From Peptococcaceae bacterium BRH_c23 (GTDB lineage: Bacteria > Bacillota_B > Desulfitobacteriia > Desulfitobacteriales > Desulfitobacteriaceae), in NCBI GenBank assembly GCA_000961805.1, contig LADV01000126.1, positions 1 through 34,228 on the forward strand: 34,228 nucleotides of DNA. Direction: 5' to 3'. Position numbers and translations under genes: made by a program. Shown piece after piece: positions 8,195-16,669 of this stretch (position 1 is the stretch's first letter; each line of letters starts with the position of its first letter). The notes below the pieces were generated by a model. That model was given only the letters and a program-made list of their open reading frames with translations. It was not told the origin of the DNA and ran no database searches.

Positions 8195-10057
8195 ATGATC
8201 TTAAACCGAAAATCGTTAGGCTTAATGTTAGTGGATTCTGTACTCATTAACCTGGCTGCGTTTGGCAGCTTTTATCTTCGCTTTGAAGGAGACATTCCAC
8301 AGGAATATTTCCTGACTTATTATCATACCGCTTGGGCTGGCACACTCATCTACCTACTCGTCTTTTCTTTATTCGGTCTGTATAATCGGCTTTGGCAGTA
8401 TGCCAGTATCAGTGAACTCACGTCAATTCTCTATGCGGTCACGGTCGGAACGAGTAGTGTCGTACTCGTTATTTATTTCTTAGCCCCCATGCGCTATCCG
8501 AATACGGTAGCCGTACTCTTATGGTTGACCTCCACGTTTTTAATCGGGGGCTCTCGTTTCCTAGGGCGGATCTTGCAAGACGGGGTTTTTAACCTTCGCA
8601 TTCCGGGAATACCGAAGCGAGTCCTGATTATCGGGGCAGGAGATGCCGGGGCCTTAGCGGTCCGAGAACTGAAAAACAGCAATTATCGAGAAGGTTATCC
8701 CGTAGGGATTATTGATGACGCTGCACAAAAGCAAAAGCTCAAATTGATGGGGATTCCCGTCTTGGGAACCAGGAAGGATATCCCGGGAGTTATAAGATCA
8801 CACAAGGCGGAAGAAGTCATTATCGCGATGCCTTCGGCACCGGGGAATGTTATTCGGGATATCACCGAGCTTTGTGAAAAAAGTGGGGTTATCATTAAGA
8901 TCATTCCGGGTATTTATAACTATTTGAGCGGACAAGTAGATGCCTTGAAAATCCGTGAAGTGCAGATTGAAGATTTATTGGGAAGGGACCAGGTGAAGCT
9001 TGATATCGAGCAAGTCGCGGGCTATCTAGCCGGGGAAACCGTCTTAGTCACAGGAGCCGGTGGATCGATTGGCTCAGAGCTCTGTCGGCAAATCTGTAGA
9101 TTTAACCCGGAAAAGCTGATCCTGGTCGGGCGTGGTGAGAATAGTATTTTTGATATCGAGCAAGAAGTGCGCTCTGACTGTCCCGGAATTAATCTTGTCA
9201 CCGAGATCTTGGATGTGAAAGATCGTGAAAAGGTCGAATTAGTGTTCAGAAAGTTCAAACCCGGAGTTGTCTTTCATGCTGCTGCTCATAAACATGTTCC
9301 ACTGATGGAGCACAACCCTGAGGAAGCTTTGAAGAACAATATCTTAGGAACCTATAATGTGGCCGAGATCTCGGACTTGACCCAGGTCAAAACCTTTGTG
9401 CTGATTTCCACGGATAAGGCCATTAATCCGACGAGTATTATGGGGGCCACGAAACGAGTGGCCGAGATGATCATTCAAAGTTTAGATCGCCGCTCCCAGA
9501 CGCGTAACGTCGCTGTTCGTTTTGGCAATGTCCTAGGGAGTCGAGGGAGCGTCATTCCGACCTTCAAGAAACAGATTGCCAAGGGGGGGCCGGTGACTGT
9601 GACTCATCCGGAGATGGTGAGGTACTTTATGACGATACCGGAGGCAGCGCAGCTTGTGATCCAGGCGGGGGCGATGGCTCGGGGTGGGGAAGTTTTTATT
9701 TTGGATATGGGGAAGCCGGTTAGGATTGTGGATTTGGCGAGGGATTTGGTTCGCTTGTCCGGGTTTGACGTGGATGTGGATATTAAGATTGAGTTTACGG
9801 GGATAAGGCCTGGAGAGAAGTTGTACGAGGAATTGCTCACGGCGGATGAGGGGACGACGAGTACAAAGCACCATAGGATCTTTGTGGCGAAGGCGAGTGG
9901 GGTGGATGTAGCGGGGATTGAGGGATTGGTGCAGATGATACGCGAGAGGGGATCGTACTTGGCGAGAGAAGAGATTGTTGAGGAGTTGGGAAGGGTTGTG
10001 GTGGGGTTTCAGCAGCTTCCGGGGGAGAAGGGGATGGAGCGGGTGTCTGCTAGGTAG
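8195..10057 (+). CDS. capD: Membrane-anchored UDP-sugar 4,6-dehydratase (CapD/EpsC/PglF type)
   Basis: The 620-residue protein has the CapD/EpsC layout. About four hydrophobic helices come first (residues 10-125). A first Rossmann-like domain follows with GAGDAGALAVREL near residue 150. The catalytic extended-SDR domain has GAGGSIGSE near 286-294. As in this subfamily, the usual Tyr-x3-Lys is replaced by Met-x3-Lys (Met416 and Lys420 in MGATKR), preceded by STDKAINP. Such enzymes convert UDP-GlcNAc to the 4-keto-6-deoxy sugar at the inner membrane face, the first step to bacillosamine or FucNAc-type sugars. It is followed after 65 bp by a PglC-like transferase and then a PglD-like acetyltransferase. 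An AAGGAAGG ribosome binding site precedes the ATG. The last 450 bp become conspicuously G-rich on the coding strand, unlike the first part. The exact product is not provable from sequence alone. Confidence 0.93.
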   Translation: MILNRKSLGLMLVDSVLINLAAFGSFYLRFEGDIPQEYFLTYYHTAWAGTLIYLLVFSLFGLYNRLWQYASISELTSILYAVTVGTSSVVLVIYFLAPMRYPNTVAVLLWLTSTFLIGGSRFLGRILQDGVFNLRIPGIPKRVLIIGAGDAGALAVRELKNSNYREGYPVGIIDDAAQKQKLKLMGIPVLGTRKDIPGVIRSHKAEEVIIAMPSAPGNVIRDITELCEKSGVIIKIIPGIYNYLSGQVDALKIREVQIEDLLGRDQVKLDIEQVAGYLAGETVLVTGAGGSIGSELCRQICRFNPEKLILVGRGENSIFDIEQEVRSDCPGINLVTEILDVKDREKVELVFRKFKPGVVFHAAAHKHVPLMEHNPEEALKNNILGTYNVAEISDLTQVKTFVLISTDKAINPTSIMGATKRVAEMIIQSLDRRSQTRNVAVRFGNVLGSRGSVIPTFKKQIAKGGPVTVTHPEMVRYFMTIPEAAQLVIQAGAMARGGEVFILDMGKPVRIVDLARDLVRLSGFDVDVDIKIEFTGIRPGEKLYEELLTADEGTTSTKHHRIFVAKASGVDVAGIEGLVQMIRERGSYLAREEIVEELGRVVVGFQQLPGEKGMERVSAR

Positions 10058-10122
10058 GGGAGGATTATTCTAAGTCTTTAAGAACATATACGTATAGATG
10101 GGGTAAGTTTGGGGGGGATTAT

Positions 10123-10728
10123 ATGAAAAGATTCTCAGATATTCTTTTTGGCCTGATATTGTTCTGTATTATAAGTCCTTTGTTACTTGTAATCAGCTTA
10201 GCTATAAAAGTTGATTCTAAAGGTCCAGCCTTATTTAGCCAAAGAAGAATCGGAAGAAATAACAAAGAGTTTGTTCTATACAAGTTTCGAACCATGCGAA
10301 CTGAGGCTCCCAATGTGGCGACTCATTTACTAAACGATCCTCAGAGCTATATTACGCCTTTTGGGAAGTTCTTAAGAAAGAGTAGTTTAGATGAGCTGCC
10401 TCAATTGTTTAATATTATTAAAGGGGATATGACATTTTTTGGACCACGGCCAGCCTTATTTAATCAGTATGACTTGATAGATTTAAGAACAAGATGTGGG
10501 GTGCACACGTTAAGGCCCGGTGTTTCGGGATGGGCCCAGGTAAACGGAAGGGACTGTCTGGAAATAAGTCAGAAAGTTGAGTTTGATTTTTATTACTTAG
10601 AACATCATAATTTAGCCCTTGATATTAAGATATTATTCTTTACTGTTTTAAAGGTTCTTAAGGCCGATGGGGTTCGAGAAGGGGCCCGTAATCCAAATAT
10701 CATTGAGAAGAGAGAAAGTGCAATGTAA
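10123..10728 (+). CDS. Undecaprenyl-phosphate phosphoglycosyl transferase (PglC/EpsL type)
   Basis: This 201-residue protein is a small monotopic bacterial sugar transferase. It has one N-terminal hydrophobic re-entrant helix (about residues 6-28), the FRTM motif, the Asp90-Glu91 catalytic pair in LDELPQLFNIIKGDM, the FGPRPAL motif and LRPGVSGWAQVNGR. Family members move a sugar-1-phosphate from a UDP-sugar to undecaprenyl phosphate and so start each glycan repeat. The short size (no extra helices as in WbaP/WcaJ) matches PglC and EpsL, which use UDP-diNAc-bacillosamine or a related sugar. It lies between a CapD-type dehydratase and a PglD-type acetyltransferase, supporting such a substrate. 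The ATG follows a G-rich ribosome binding site. Confidence 0.92.
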   Translation: MKRFSDILFGLILFCIISPLLLVISLAIKVDSKGPALFSQRRIGRNNKEFVLYKFRTMRTEAPNVATHLLNDPQSYITPFGKFLRKSSLDELPQLFNIIKGDMTFFGPRPALFNQYDLIDLRTRCGVHTLRPGVSGWAQVNGRDCLEISQKVEFDFYYLEHHNLALDIKILFFTVLKVLKADGVREGARNPNIIEKRESAM

Positions 10729-10757
10729 GAGGTAATAGGTTAAGGCGGTGAAGAGTA

Positions 10758-11336
10758 TTGGCTGAACTTATTATTATAGGAATGGGCGGACACAGTAAGG
10801 TTGTGACGGACATTGCTAGGTTAAATGGGTATAGGATTTTGGGATACCTCGATGATAAGGAGCCGGTAGGAGAAGAGCGTGGATTGTATCTTGGCAGGAT
10901 TGAGACATTGCCGACTTGGGTTAGGGATGGTGTTGGTTTTGTTATTGCTATTGGAAATAATTTGGTGAGGAAAGCGATTGTTGAGAAGTACGAGGGGTTG
11001 GAATTGGATTATGTGAGATTAGTTCATCCGGCTGCTATTATAGGGAGTAAGGTGGAGATACTGAGAGGTAGCGTTGTGATGCCGGGGGTTATTATTAATG
11101 CTGACGCTAGGATAGGACGGCATGTGATAGTGAATACTGCTGCTGTGATTGATCATGATTGTAAGGTTGGAGATTTTGCTCACATTGCGCAGGGAGCGGT
11201 TTTGGCTGGCGGGGTCGTGGTGGAGAGTTATGCGGTTGTGGAGGTTGGGGTGAGGGTTGGGCGGGGGTGTGTGGTTGGAGGGGTGAACACTTTATTACCC
11301 AGCCGTGTTAGAAAGCTTTCTCAAGTCTTTTTATAG
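10758..11336 (+). CDS. PglD/EpsM/NeuD-type sugar O/N-acetyltransferase
   Basis: The 192-residue protein starts with a PglD-N Rossmann-like domain (IIIGMGGHSKVVTDIA) and continues as a left-handed beta helix built of hexapeptide repeats (for example VVMPGVIINADARIGRHV and VNTAAVIDHDCKVGDFAHI). His in DHD is the usual catalytic base position. PglD and EpsM acetylate the 4-amino sugar made by an aminotransferase from the dehydratase product. The start is TTG at 10758, with GGCGGTG eight bases upstream. The 3' half is extremely rich in G and T on the coding strand, including a G-quadruplex motif at 11247-11267. No DegT-type aminotransferase accompanies the gene. Confidence 0.9.
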   Translation: MAELIIIGMGGHSKVVTDIARLNGYRILGYLDDKEPVGEERGLYLGRIETLPTWVRDGVGFVIAIGNNLVRKAIVEKYEGLELDYVRLVHPAAIIGSKVEILRGSVVMPGVIINADARIGRHVIVNTAAVIDHDCKVGDFAHIAQGAVLAGGVVVESYAVVEVGVRVGRGCVVGGVNTLLPSRVRKLSQVFL

Positions 11337-11373
11337 GCTTGAGTTTTATTTAGTAAAGAAAGGGCAATTCGTA

Positions 11374-11406
11374 CAGTCCCTTGATATCGCCAAAGGGGGA
11401 GGACTG
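11374..11406 (+). other. Imperfect hairpin in the gap before the heparinase-like gene
   Basis: CAGTCC (11374-11379) pairs with GGACTG (11401-11406), and an inner CCCTT/AAGGG pairing is possible. The U-run needed for a terminator is missing. It may mark the border between the G-rich upstream block and the AT-richer cassette that follows. Confidence 0.25.
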
Positions 11407-11489
11407 ACCGTATTTAAGTAGTGCTTGTATAAGAGCTACAGAGAAGTAAGTGAAGACAGCAAACAATAATGGGTAATGAGGGGCTTTTG

Positions 11490-13271
11490 ATGGACAAGAA
11501 GATCATATTATATATAAACACAATAAAATATCTCAAGCCATCACAGATTTTTTATAGAGTGACAAATAGAGTAAAGAGAGAACTGTATAAAAGAAAATTA
11601 CTAAAAGTGCATATTTCTAATAACATGAAAGTCAAAGTGGATTTTGGATATTTTATTCCAGAACTGGATTTTGATATGGAATACCTAGATAGATTTAATA
11701 CCAAAGAACTGCTTAATGACGAGTTTAAATTCATCAATATAAAAAACAAAGTAGAGTTATCAAAAGCTTGGAATAACAAAGAGTTACAACATTTATGGAG
11801 ATATAACTTACACTATTTTGAGTACTTGTTCAAATTGGCTTTTGAGTATTCCAAGGAAGATGAATTAGACTGTTACTATGAAAAATATAAATTTTTAATT
11901 AGAAATTGGATAGAGAACAACCCTTTTCCTGATGGAGATGGGTGGCATCCGTACACAATATCTTTAAGACTTACAACATGGATAGCTACCTACCAAATAT
12001 TTAAAAACAAAGTCATTTCAGATGATAATTTCAACAGCATGTTAAAGAAATCAATGTATCTGCAATACCAGTATTTGCAGAACAACCTTGAAAAAGATGT
12101 TCTAGGAAACCATTATTTTGAGAATATAAAAGCATTAATCATTGGGAGCATTTTCTTTGAAGAAGCAAAGGTAAAAAACAAGTTCATTAAAGAACTGTTA
12201 ATACAGCTGGACGAACAGATTTTAGAGGATGGGATGCACTTCGAGTTAAGCCCGATGTATCACAAAATAGTTCTAGAAGACTTGATAAAGATCACAGTCT
12301 GGTTAAAACACGAACTTATTTATAATCAATTAATCGCATTTATCCAAAAGATGATTGATACAACATATAGCTTTGAAGAAGGCTTTGGAAAAACACCTGC
12401 ATTTAACGATAGTGCAGATGGCATTAGTAAAAATTATAAGTGTCTTCTGAAAGTCTGTGAAATATATTTTGGATTAACACCAAAATTCAAAGAGAGTTAT
12501 GAGCATAGCGGATTTTATGTTGTCAAGAATGCAGCCTTTAAATTGATATTGGACAATGGAGACATCTGTCCATCTTTTCTACCTGCTCATGGCCATTGTG
12601 ATGCTTTAAGCTTCGAACTTTCTATAGAAAATTCACCAGTGCTTGTCAATTCTGGCACATATAAATATGAAAGTGGAAAGTGGAGGAATTACTTTAGAAG
12701 TACCATGGCCCATAATACCATTGCAGTATCAAACCAAGATCAATCCCAGTATTGGGGAAGTTTTAGGATTGCTAAAAGAATAACAAGGACAAAAAGAAAA
12801 GAATTCATTCATAACAATATTAAGTTCTATTCGGGAGCCTATACTTCTTATCATGGAGTAGATCATAAAAGATATATTGGAATCATTGATGATGATAAAA
12901 TCCTAGTCTTGGACAAGATAAGATCCGAGTTGAACGGTAATATCATGAGCTATGTTCACTTTGTTCCTGGTGCAAAGATAGATGTCCAAAAAAAGGCAAT
13001 CGGAGTTTTGGTAGGAAATAAACCTATACAAATAACAGCAATAGGAACAAAGAATGTTGACATTGAAAAAGGATGGTATTCGGAAAGATTCAACGTAAAA
13101 GAAGAGAATCGCCACCTAATTCTTAAAAGGAAAAACACCTCAAATTTTTTTGGGTACTTAATAGATTTGAGCAATAATAATATCGAAATTATTGAGTCTG
13201 AACATGAAATTAAAATAATCAGTAATCAAGAGCTAATAATTAATCTTGAAGAGCTGGGAGATATGCTGTGA
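11490..13271 (+). CDS. Heparinase II/III family protein (polysaccharide lyase-like)
   Basis: This protein of about 593 residues has an all-helical N-terminal toroid (for example NLHYFEYLFKLA, GDGWHPYTISLRLTTWI, EDGMHFELSPMYHKIVLED) and a C-terminal beta-rich Heparinase II/III-like domain (LPAHGHCDALSFEL, NYFRSTMAHNTIAVSNQDQ). The conserved Asn-His, Tyr-His and HGHCDALS motifs are those used by such lyases to cleave uronic-acid polymers. No signal peptide is visible, so a cytosolic role is probable. In many glycan loci this gene type travels with a WbuB-like transferase and a two-domain oxidoreductase, as here. ATG at 11490 has GAGGGG six bases upstream and is preferred over the in-frame ATG at 11469. 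The gene end overlaps the next start (GTGA). Whether it degrades, edits or modifies the glycan is unknown. Confidence 0.87.
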   Translation: MDKKIILYINTIKYLKPSQIFYRVTNRVKRELYKRKLLKVHISNNMKVKVDFGYFIPELDFDMEYLDRFNTKELLNDEFKFINIKNKVELSKAWNNKELQHLWRYNLHYFEYLFKLAFEYSKEDELDCYYEKYKFLIRNWIENNPFPDGDGWHPYTISLRLTTWIATYQIFKNKVISDDNFNSMLKKSMYLQYQYLQNNLEKDVLGNHYFENIKALIIGSIFFEEAKVKNKFIKELLIQLDEQILEDGMHFELSPMYHKIVLEDLIKITVWLKHELIYNQLIAFIQKMIDTTYSFEEGFGKTPAFNDSADGISKNYKCLLKVCEIYFGLTPKFKESYEHSGFYVVKNAAFKLILDNGDICPSFLPAHGHCDALSFELSIENSPVLVNSGTYKYESGKWRNYFRSTMAHNTIAVSNQDQSQYWGSFRIAKRITRTKRKEFIHNNIKFYSGAYTSYHGVDHKRYIGIIDDDKILVLDKIRSELNGNIMSYVHFVPGAKIDVQKKAIGVLVGNKPIQITAIGTKNVDIEKGWYSERFNVKEENRHLILKRKNTSNFFGYLIDLSNNNIEIIESEHEIKIISNQELIINLEELGDML

Positions 13272-14485
13272 AGATAGTAGTAATATGCCATTACTTTCCT
13301 CCGGAAATTGGAGCACCTTCAGCTCGAATATATGAAATGTCTAAACACTGGGTTGAACTTGGTAACGAAGTACATGTTGTGACTTGCTTTCCAAATCATC
13401 CCACAGGCATTATCCCTAATGAATATAAGGGTATGTGGTACAAGCATGAGGTGATGGATGGTATCCACGTACATCGGAACTATGTTTATGCGACACCTAA
13501 TAAAGGATTTGTTAAGAAGACACTGGGGCATATTTCTTTTATGCTTTCATCCGTTTTAATCTCCATGAAAAAAATTAAAAAACCTGACGTAATTATAACG
13601 AGTTCCCCTACATTCTTTTCTATTATGTCTGGATATTGGTACAGCTTAAGGAAAAAAGCAACCTTTGTTCTAGAAATCCGTGATCTATGGCCAGCAGCAA
13701 TGATTGAACTGGGTGTTATGAAAAAAGGAACTATAACAAATGTATTAGAAAAGATGGAGCTGTTCTTCTATAGAAAAAGTAAGATTTTAATCATGGTCAC
13801 TAAGTCGTTTAAGGATAACGTTGTTGAAAGAGGGATCGACAAAGAAAAGGTTTATGTGATAACTAATGGCGTTAATCTGGACTTGTTTTATCCGAGAGAG
13901 AAAAATATAGCCCTCCAAAATAAATATAATATAGAAGACAAGTTTGTTATATCTTATGTTGGTGCTCATGGTATCTCGCAAAACTTAAAAACGATATTGG
14001 AAGTTGCTAAGAGTTTAGAAGAAGTGAAAGATATCGAATTCTTATTTATTGGGGAAGGCGCAGAAAAAGGTCAATTAAAGAAAATTGTCAATGAAAAGAA
14101 AATAACTAATGTGCAGTTTATTAATGCGCAACCTAAAGAGATGATTCCTGAATTCTACAATGCATCCGATATCTGCTTAATCCCACTTAAGAATATTGAG
14201 CTATTTAAAACCTTCATACCGTCAAAAATGTTTGAAATAATGGCATGTGGTGTTCCCATAATAGCTAGTGTAGAGGGAGAGACAGCTGATATTTTGAAAG
14301 AATCGAAAGCTGCTACTGTCGTTAAACCAGACAATCCTATAGAAATCAGACAAGCAATTCTTGATTTAAAGCGGGATAAGACTTTATATAATGAGATGAA
14401 ACTATGTGGCCCAGCTTATGTTGAAAAGCATTATTCTAGAAAGACGCTAGCGGAGAGATATCTAGAAATAATACGTGACGCTTAG
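13268..14485 (+). CDS. GT4 glycosyltransferase, WbuB-like
   Basis: The 405-residue protein starts with KIVVICHYFPPEIGAPSARI, typical of the WbuB/WbaZ group of GT-B, family 4 enzymes. Its C-terminal nucleotide-binding domain has FIGEGAEKGQL and the acidic motif region IPSKMFEIMACGVPII. WbuB of E. coli is an N-acetyl-L-fucosamine transferase; the specificity here is not determinable. It begins with GTG within the stop codon of the heparinase-like gene (4-bp overlap), suggesting translational coupling. The following SDR gene starts 12 bp downstream. Confidence 0.9.
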   Translation: MKIVVICHYFPPEIGAPSARIYEMSKHWVELGNEVHVVTCFPNHPTGIIPNEYKGMWYKHEVMDGIHVHRNYVYATPNKGFVKKTLGHISFMLSSVLISMKKIKKPDVIITSSPTFFSIMSGYWYSLRKKATFVLEIRDLWPAAMIELGVMKKGTITNVLEKMELFFYRKSKILIMVTKSFKDNVVERGIDKEKVYVITNGVNLDLFYPREKNIALQNKYNIEDKFVISYVGAHGISQNLKTILEVAKSLEEVKDIEFLFIGEGAEKGQLKKIVNEKKITNVQFINAQPKEMIPEFYNASDICLIPLKNIELFKTFIPSKMFEIMACGVPIIASVEGETADILKESKAATVVKPDNPIEIRQAILDLKRDKTLYNEMKLCGPAYVEKHYSRKTLAERYLEIIRDA

Positions 14486-14497
14486 AGGGAGATTCGT

Positions 14498-15352
14498 ATG
14501 ATTTTATTAACTGGAGCAACAGGGTTTTTAGGAGAGTTTGTTCTAAACGAATTGATAAATAGAGGTCATGATGTCACTTGCTTTGTTAGAAAAACGAGCA
14601 ATCTTAATACCTTCAATAATTTGAATGTTAAGTATGTTTACGGGGAACTGGATGATTATCAATCGATTTGTAAGGCATTAAGTGGAAAGGAAGTCCTTAT
14701 TAACATTGCTTCTCTTGGGTTTGGACATGCACCGAATATTATTAATGCATGTAAAGAGATGAATGTAAAACGTGCTATTTTTGTAAGCACTACAGGAGTA
14801 TTTACAAAGCTTAATCCTGATAGTAAAGGCATTAGACTTGAAGCAGAAAGACTTATTAAAGAAAGCGGCTTGGATTATACGATAATCAGACCAACAATGA
14901 TCTATGGAACTCCTAAAGACCGCAACATGTGGAGACTTGTAAAATATCTAAAGAGATTAAGAGTTTTACCCATACTAGGTGACGGAACATATTTGCAGCA
15001 ACCTGTGTTTGTAAAAGACTTAGCAACAGCGATAGTAAGCTCTTATGAAACGTCTGTCAGTATTAAGAAGGCCTATAATATTTCTGGAGCAAAACCTCTT
15101 ACCTATAATGAAATTGTTAATACAACAGGCAGAGCTCTAGGGAAGAACGTAATTAGAATTCACATTCCTATGAAACTAAGCTATGAACTGTTGAATATGT
15201 ATGAGAAAGTGTCAAAGAAACCGAAATTGAAGGCAGAACAAGTACTTAGACTTAATGAAAACAAAGACTTTTCTCATGAAGAAGCTACTAAGGATTTTGG
15301 ATACAGGCCATTAAGCTTTGAAGAGGGAATAAAACTAGAAATTAATTGGTAA
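14498..15352 (+). CDS. Atypical NAD(P)-binding SDR (epimerase/dehydratase-like) lacking Tyr-x3-Lys
   Basis: This 284-residue protein has an N-terminal TGATGFLGEFVL dinucleotide-binding motif, a VSTTGVF strand and the YTIIRPTMIYG segment of the extended/atypical SDR superfamily. Where classical enzymes have Tyr-x3-Lys after the Ser strand, this one reads KGIRLEAERLIKES, so no catalytic Tyr is evident. That is a feature of the NmrA-like atypical SDR class. It is embedded in the heparinase/WbuB/WecC cassette with 12-bp and 31-bp gaps, so it probably acts on the same nucleotide sugar or lipid-linked sugar. The reaction is unknown. Confidence 0.85.
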   Translation: MILLTGATGFLGEFVLNELINRGHDVTCFVRKTSNLNTFNNLNVKYVYGELDDYQSICKALSGKEVLINIASLGFGHAPNIINACKEMNVKRAIFVSTTGVFTKLNPDSKGIRLEAERLIKESGLDYTIIRPTMIYGTPKDRNMWRLVKYLKRLRVLPILGDGTYLQQPVFVKDLATAIVSSYETSVSIKKAYNISGAKPLTYNEIVNTTGRALGKNVIRIHIPMKLSYELLNMYEKVSKKPKLKAEQVLRLNENKDFSHEEATKDFGYRPLSFEEGIKLEINW

Positions 15353-15383
15353 TTATCAAAGTCTTTAGAAAGTAGGTATTCCC

Positions 15384-16604
15384 ATGATTAATGTAATCGG
15401 GCTTGGCTATATTGGCTTGCCAACAGCTCTAATGTTCGCATCCCATGGAGTGGATGTAGTAGGAACAGATTATGATAAGGAGTTAGTAGCTACATTAAAG
15501 TCAGGCAAAACTACCTTTGAAGAAGAAGGCCTCGACAGCCTTTTTAATGAAGCTTTAGAAAAAGGAATTGAGTTTTCAACTGAATATATAGAAGCTGATG
15601 TGTATATCATAGCAGTACCCACTCCTTATGATAAATTCAGTAAGAAGATTGACCCAAGCTATGTATTTGCTTCAGTTAAAAGTATAATGGAAGTGTGCCC
15701 CAAAGGAGCAACTGTAGTAATAGAATCTACTATATCTCCTGGAACAATCGATAAGTTCGTACGCCCGGTTGTCGAAGAGCGTGGCTTTACAATCGGACAA
15801 GACATCAATTTAGTCCATGCTCCTGAAAGAATTATACCGGGAGATATGGTTTATGAGTTGAAAAACAACTCGCGTACCATCGGAGCTGATGATAAGGCAG
15901 TGGGGGAGAAGATTAAAGCACTCTACGGTTCATTCTGTCAAGGTGATATCGCGGTAACTGATATCAGAACGGCTGAGATGACTAAGGTTGTTGAAAATAC
16001 ATTTAGAGATATCAATATAGCATTTGCTAATGAGTTGACAAAAATCTGCCGTTTAGATGATATGGATGTATATGAAATAATCAGGATTGCAAATATGCAC
16101 CCTCGGGTAAACATCCTTCAGCCGGGACCGGGTGTTGGTGGCCATTGTATCTCTGTTGACCCATGGTTTTTAGTTGGAGATTATCCGGGACTTGCTAATA
16201 TCATCTTAGCAGCAAGGAAAATCAATGATTCTATGCCGGAATTCGTGCTGGAAAGAGTTCACGACATAATGAAAGAAAAGGGAATGACTGACTTAACAAG
16301 AGTAGGTCTTTATGGCTTGACTTATAAAGAAGATGTTGAAGATGTAAGAGAAAGTCCGACATTACAGTTAATAGATAGCATGGAAAGACATCTTGCTCCA
16401 GGGCTGAAGGTTTATGATCCATTCGTTAAGAGAGAATTAGTTGAGAACCAGTACTATGATTTAGATAAGTTTTTGGCTGATGTTGATTTGGTTGTGATTA
16501 TGGTAGCTCATAATGAAATTAAAGAACAGATGGACAAGCTAAAAGGCAAAGTGGTACTGGACACTAAGAATATCTGCGGTATTGATGACGCTTATAAAAT
16601 TTAA
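15384..16604 (+). CDS. wecC: UDP-N-acetyl-D-mannosamine dehydrogenase-like nucleotide-sugar dehydrogenase
   Basis: The 406-residue protein is a UDP-sugar 6-dehydrogenase. It has GLGYIGLPTALMFA at the N-terminus, AVPTP, ESTISPGT, HAPERIIPGDMVYEL, the catalytic Cys255 in GPGVGGHCISVDPWF, and GLTYKEDVEDVRESP in the C-terminal domain. The GVGGHCISVDPWF form is characteristic of the WecC branch, which oxidises UDP-ManNAc to UDP-ManNAcA with two NAD. No UDP-GlcNAc 2-epimerase (WecB) is in the window, so the substrate must come from elsewhere, or the enzyme uses UDP-GlcNAc or another sugar. A uronic acid product would suit the neighbouring heparinase-like protein. Confidence 0.9.
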   Translation: MINVIGLGYIGLPTALMFASHGVDVVGTDYDKELVATLKSGKTTFEEEGLDSLFNEALEKGIEFSTEYIEADVYIIAVPTPYDKFSKKIDPSYVFASVKSIMEVCPKGATVVIESTISPGTIDKFVRPVVEERGFTIGQDINLVHAPERIIPGDMVYELKNNSRTIGADDKAVGEKIKALYGSFCQGDIAVTDIRTAEMTKVVENTFRDINIAFANELTKICRLDDMDVYEIIRIANMHPRVNILQPGPGVGGHCISVDPWFLVGDYPGLANIILAARKINDSMPEFVLERVHDIMKEKGMTDLTRVGLYGLTYKEDVEDVRESPTLQLIDSMERHLAPGLKVYDPFVKRELVENQYYDLDKFLADVDLVVIMVAHNEIKEQMDKLKGKVVLDTKNICGIDDAYKI

Positions 16605-16669
16605 GAAGTACAGAGCAATCCATTCAGACTGGTATTGAGAATAAATCGCAAGAACGAGGATGGTACTAC

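Noticed and set aside
9533..9874. Minus-strand open frames inside the dehydratase gene
   Set aside because: They are antisense shadows in a gene with clear family motifs and have low-complexity, basic composition.
10021..10062. G-quadruplex at the end of the dehydratase gene
   Set aside because: G-tracts are present, but the fourth is separated by a 13-base loop, so it does not meet a strict motif, unlike the one at 11247-11267.
11374..11406. T-box or tRNA-like element before the heparinase-like gene
   Set aside because: There is no T-box sequence, no specifier arm and no acceptor-stem pairing beyond one imperfect hairpin.
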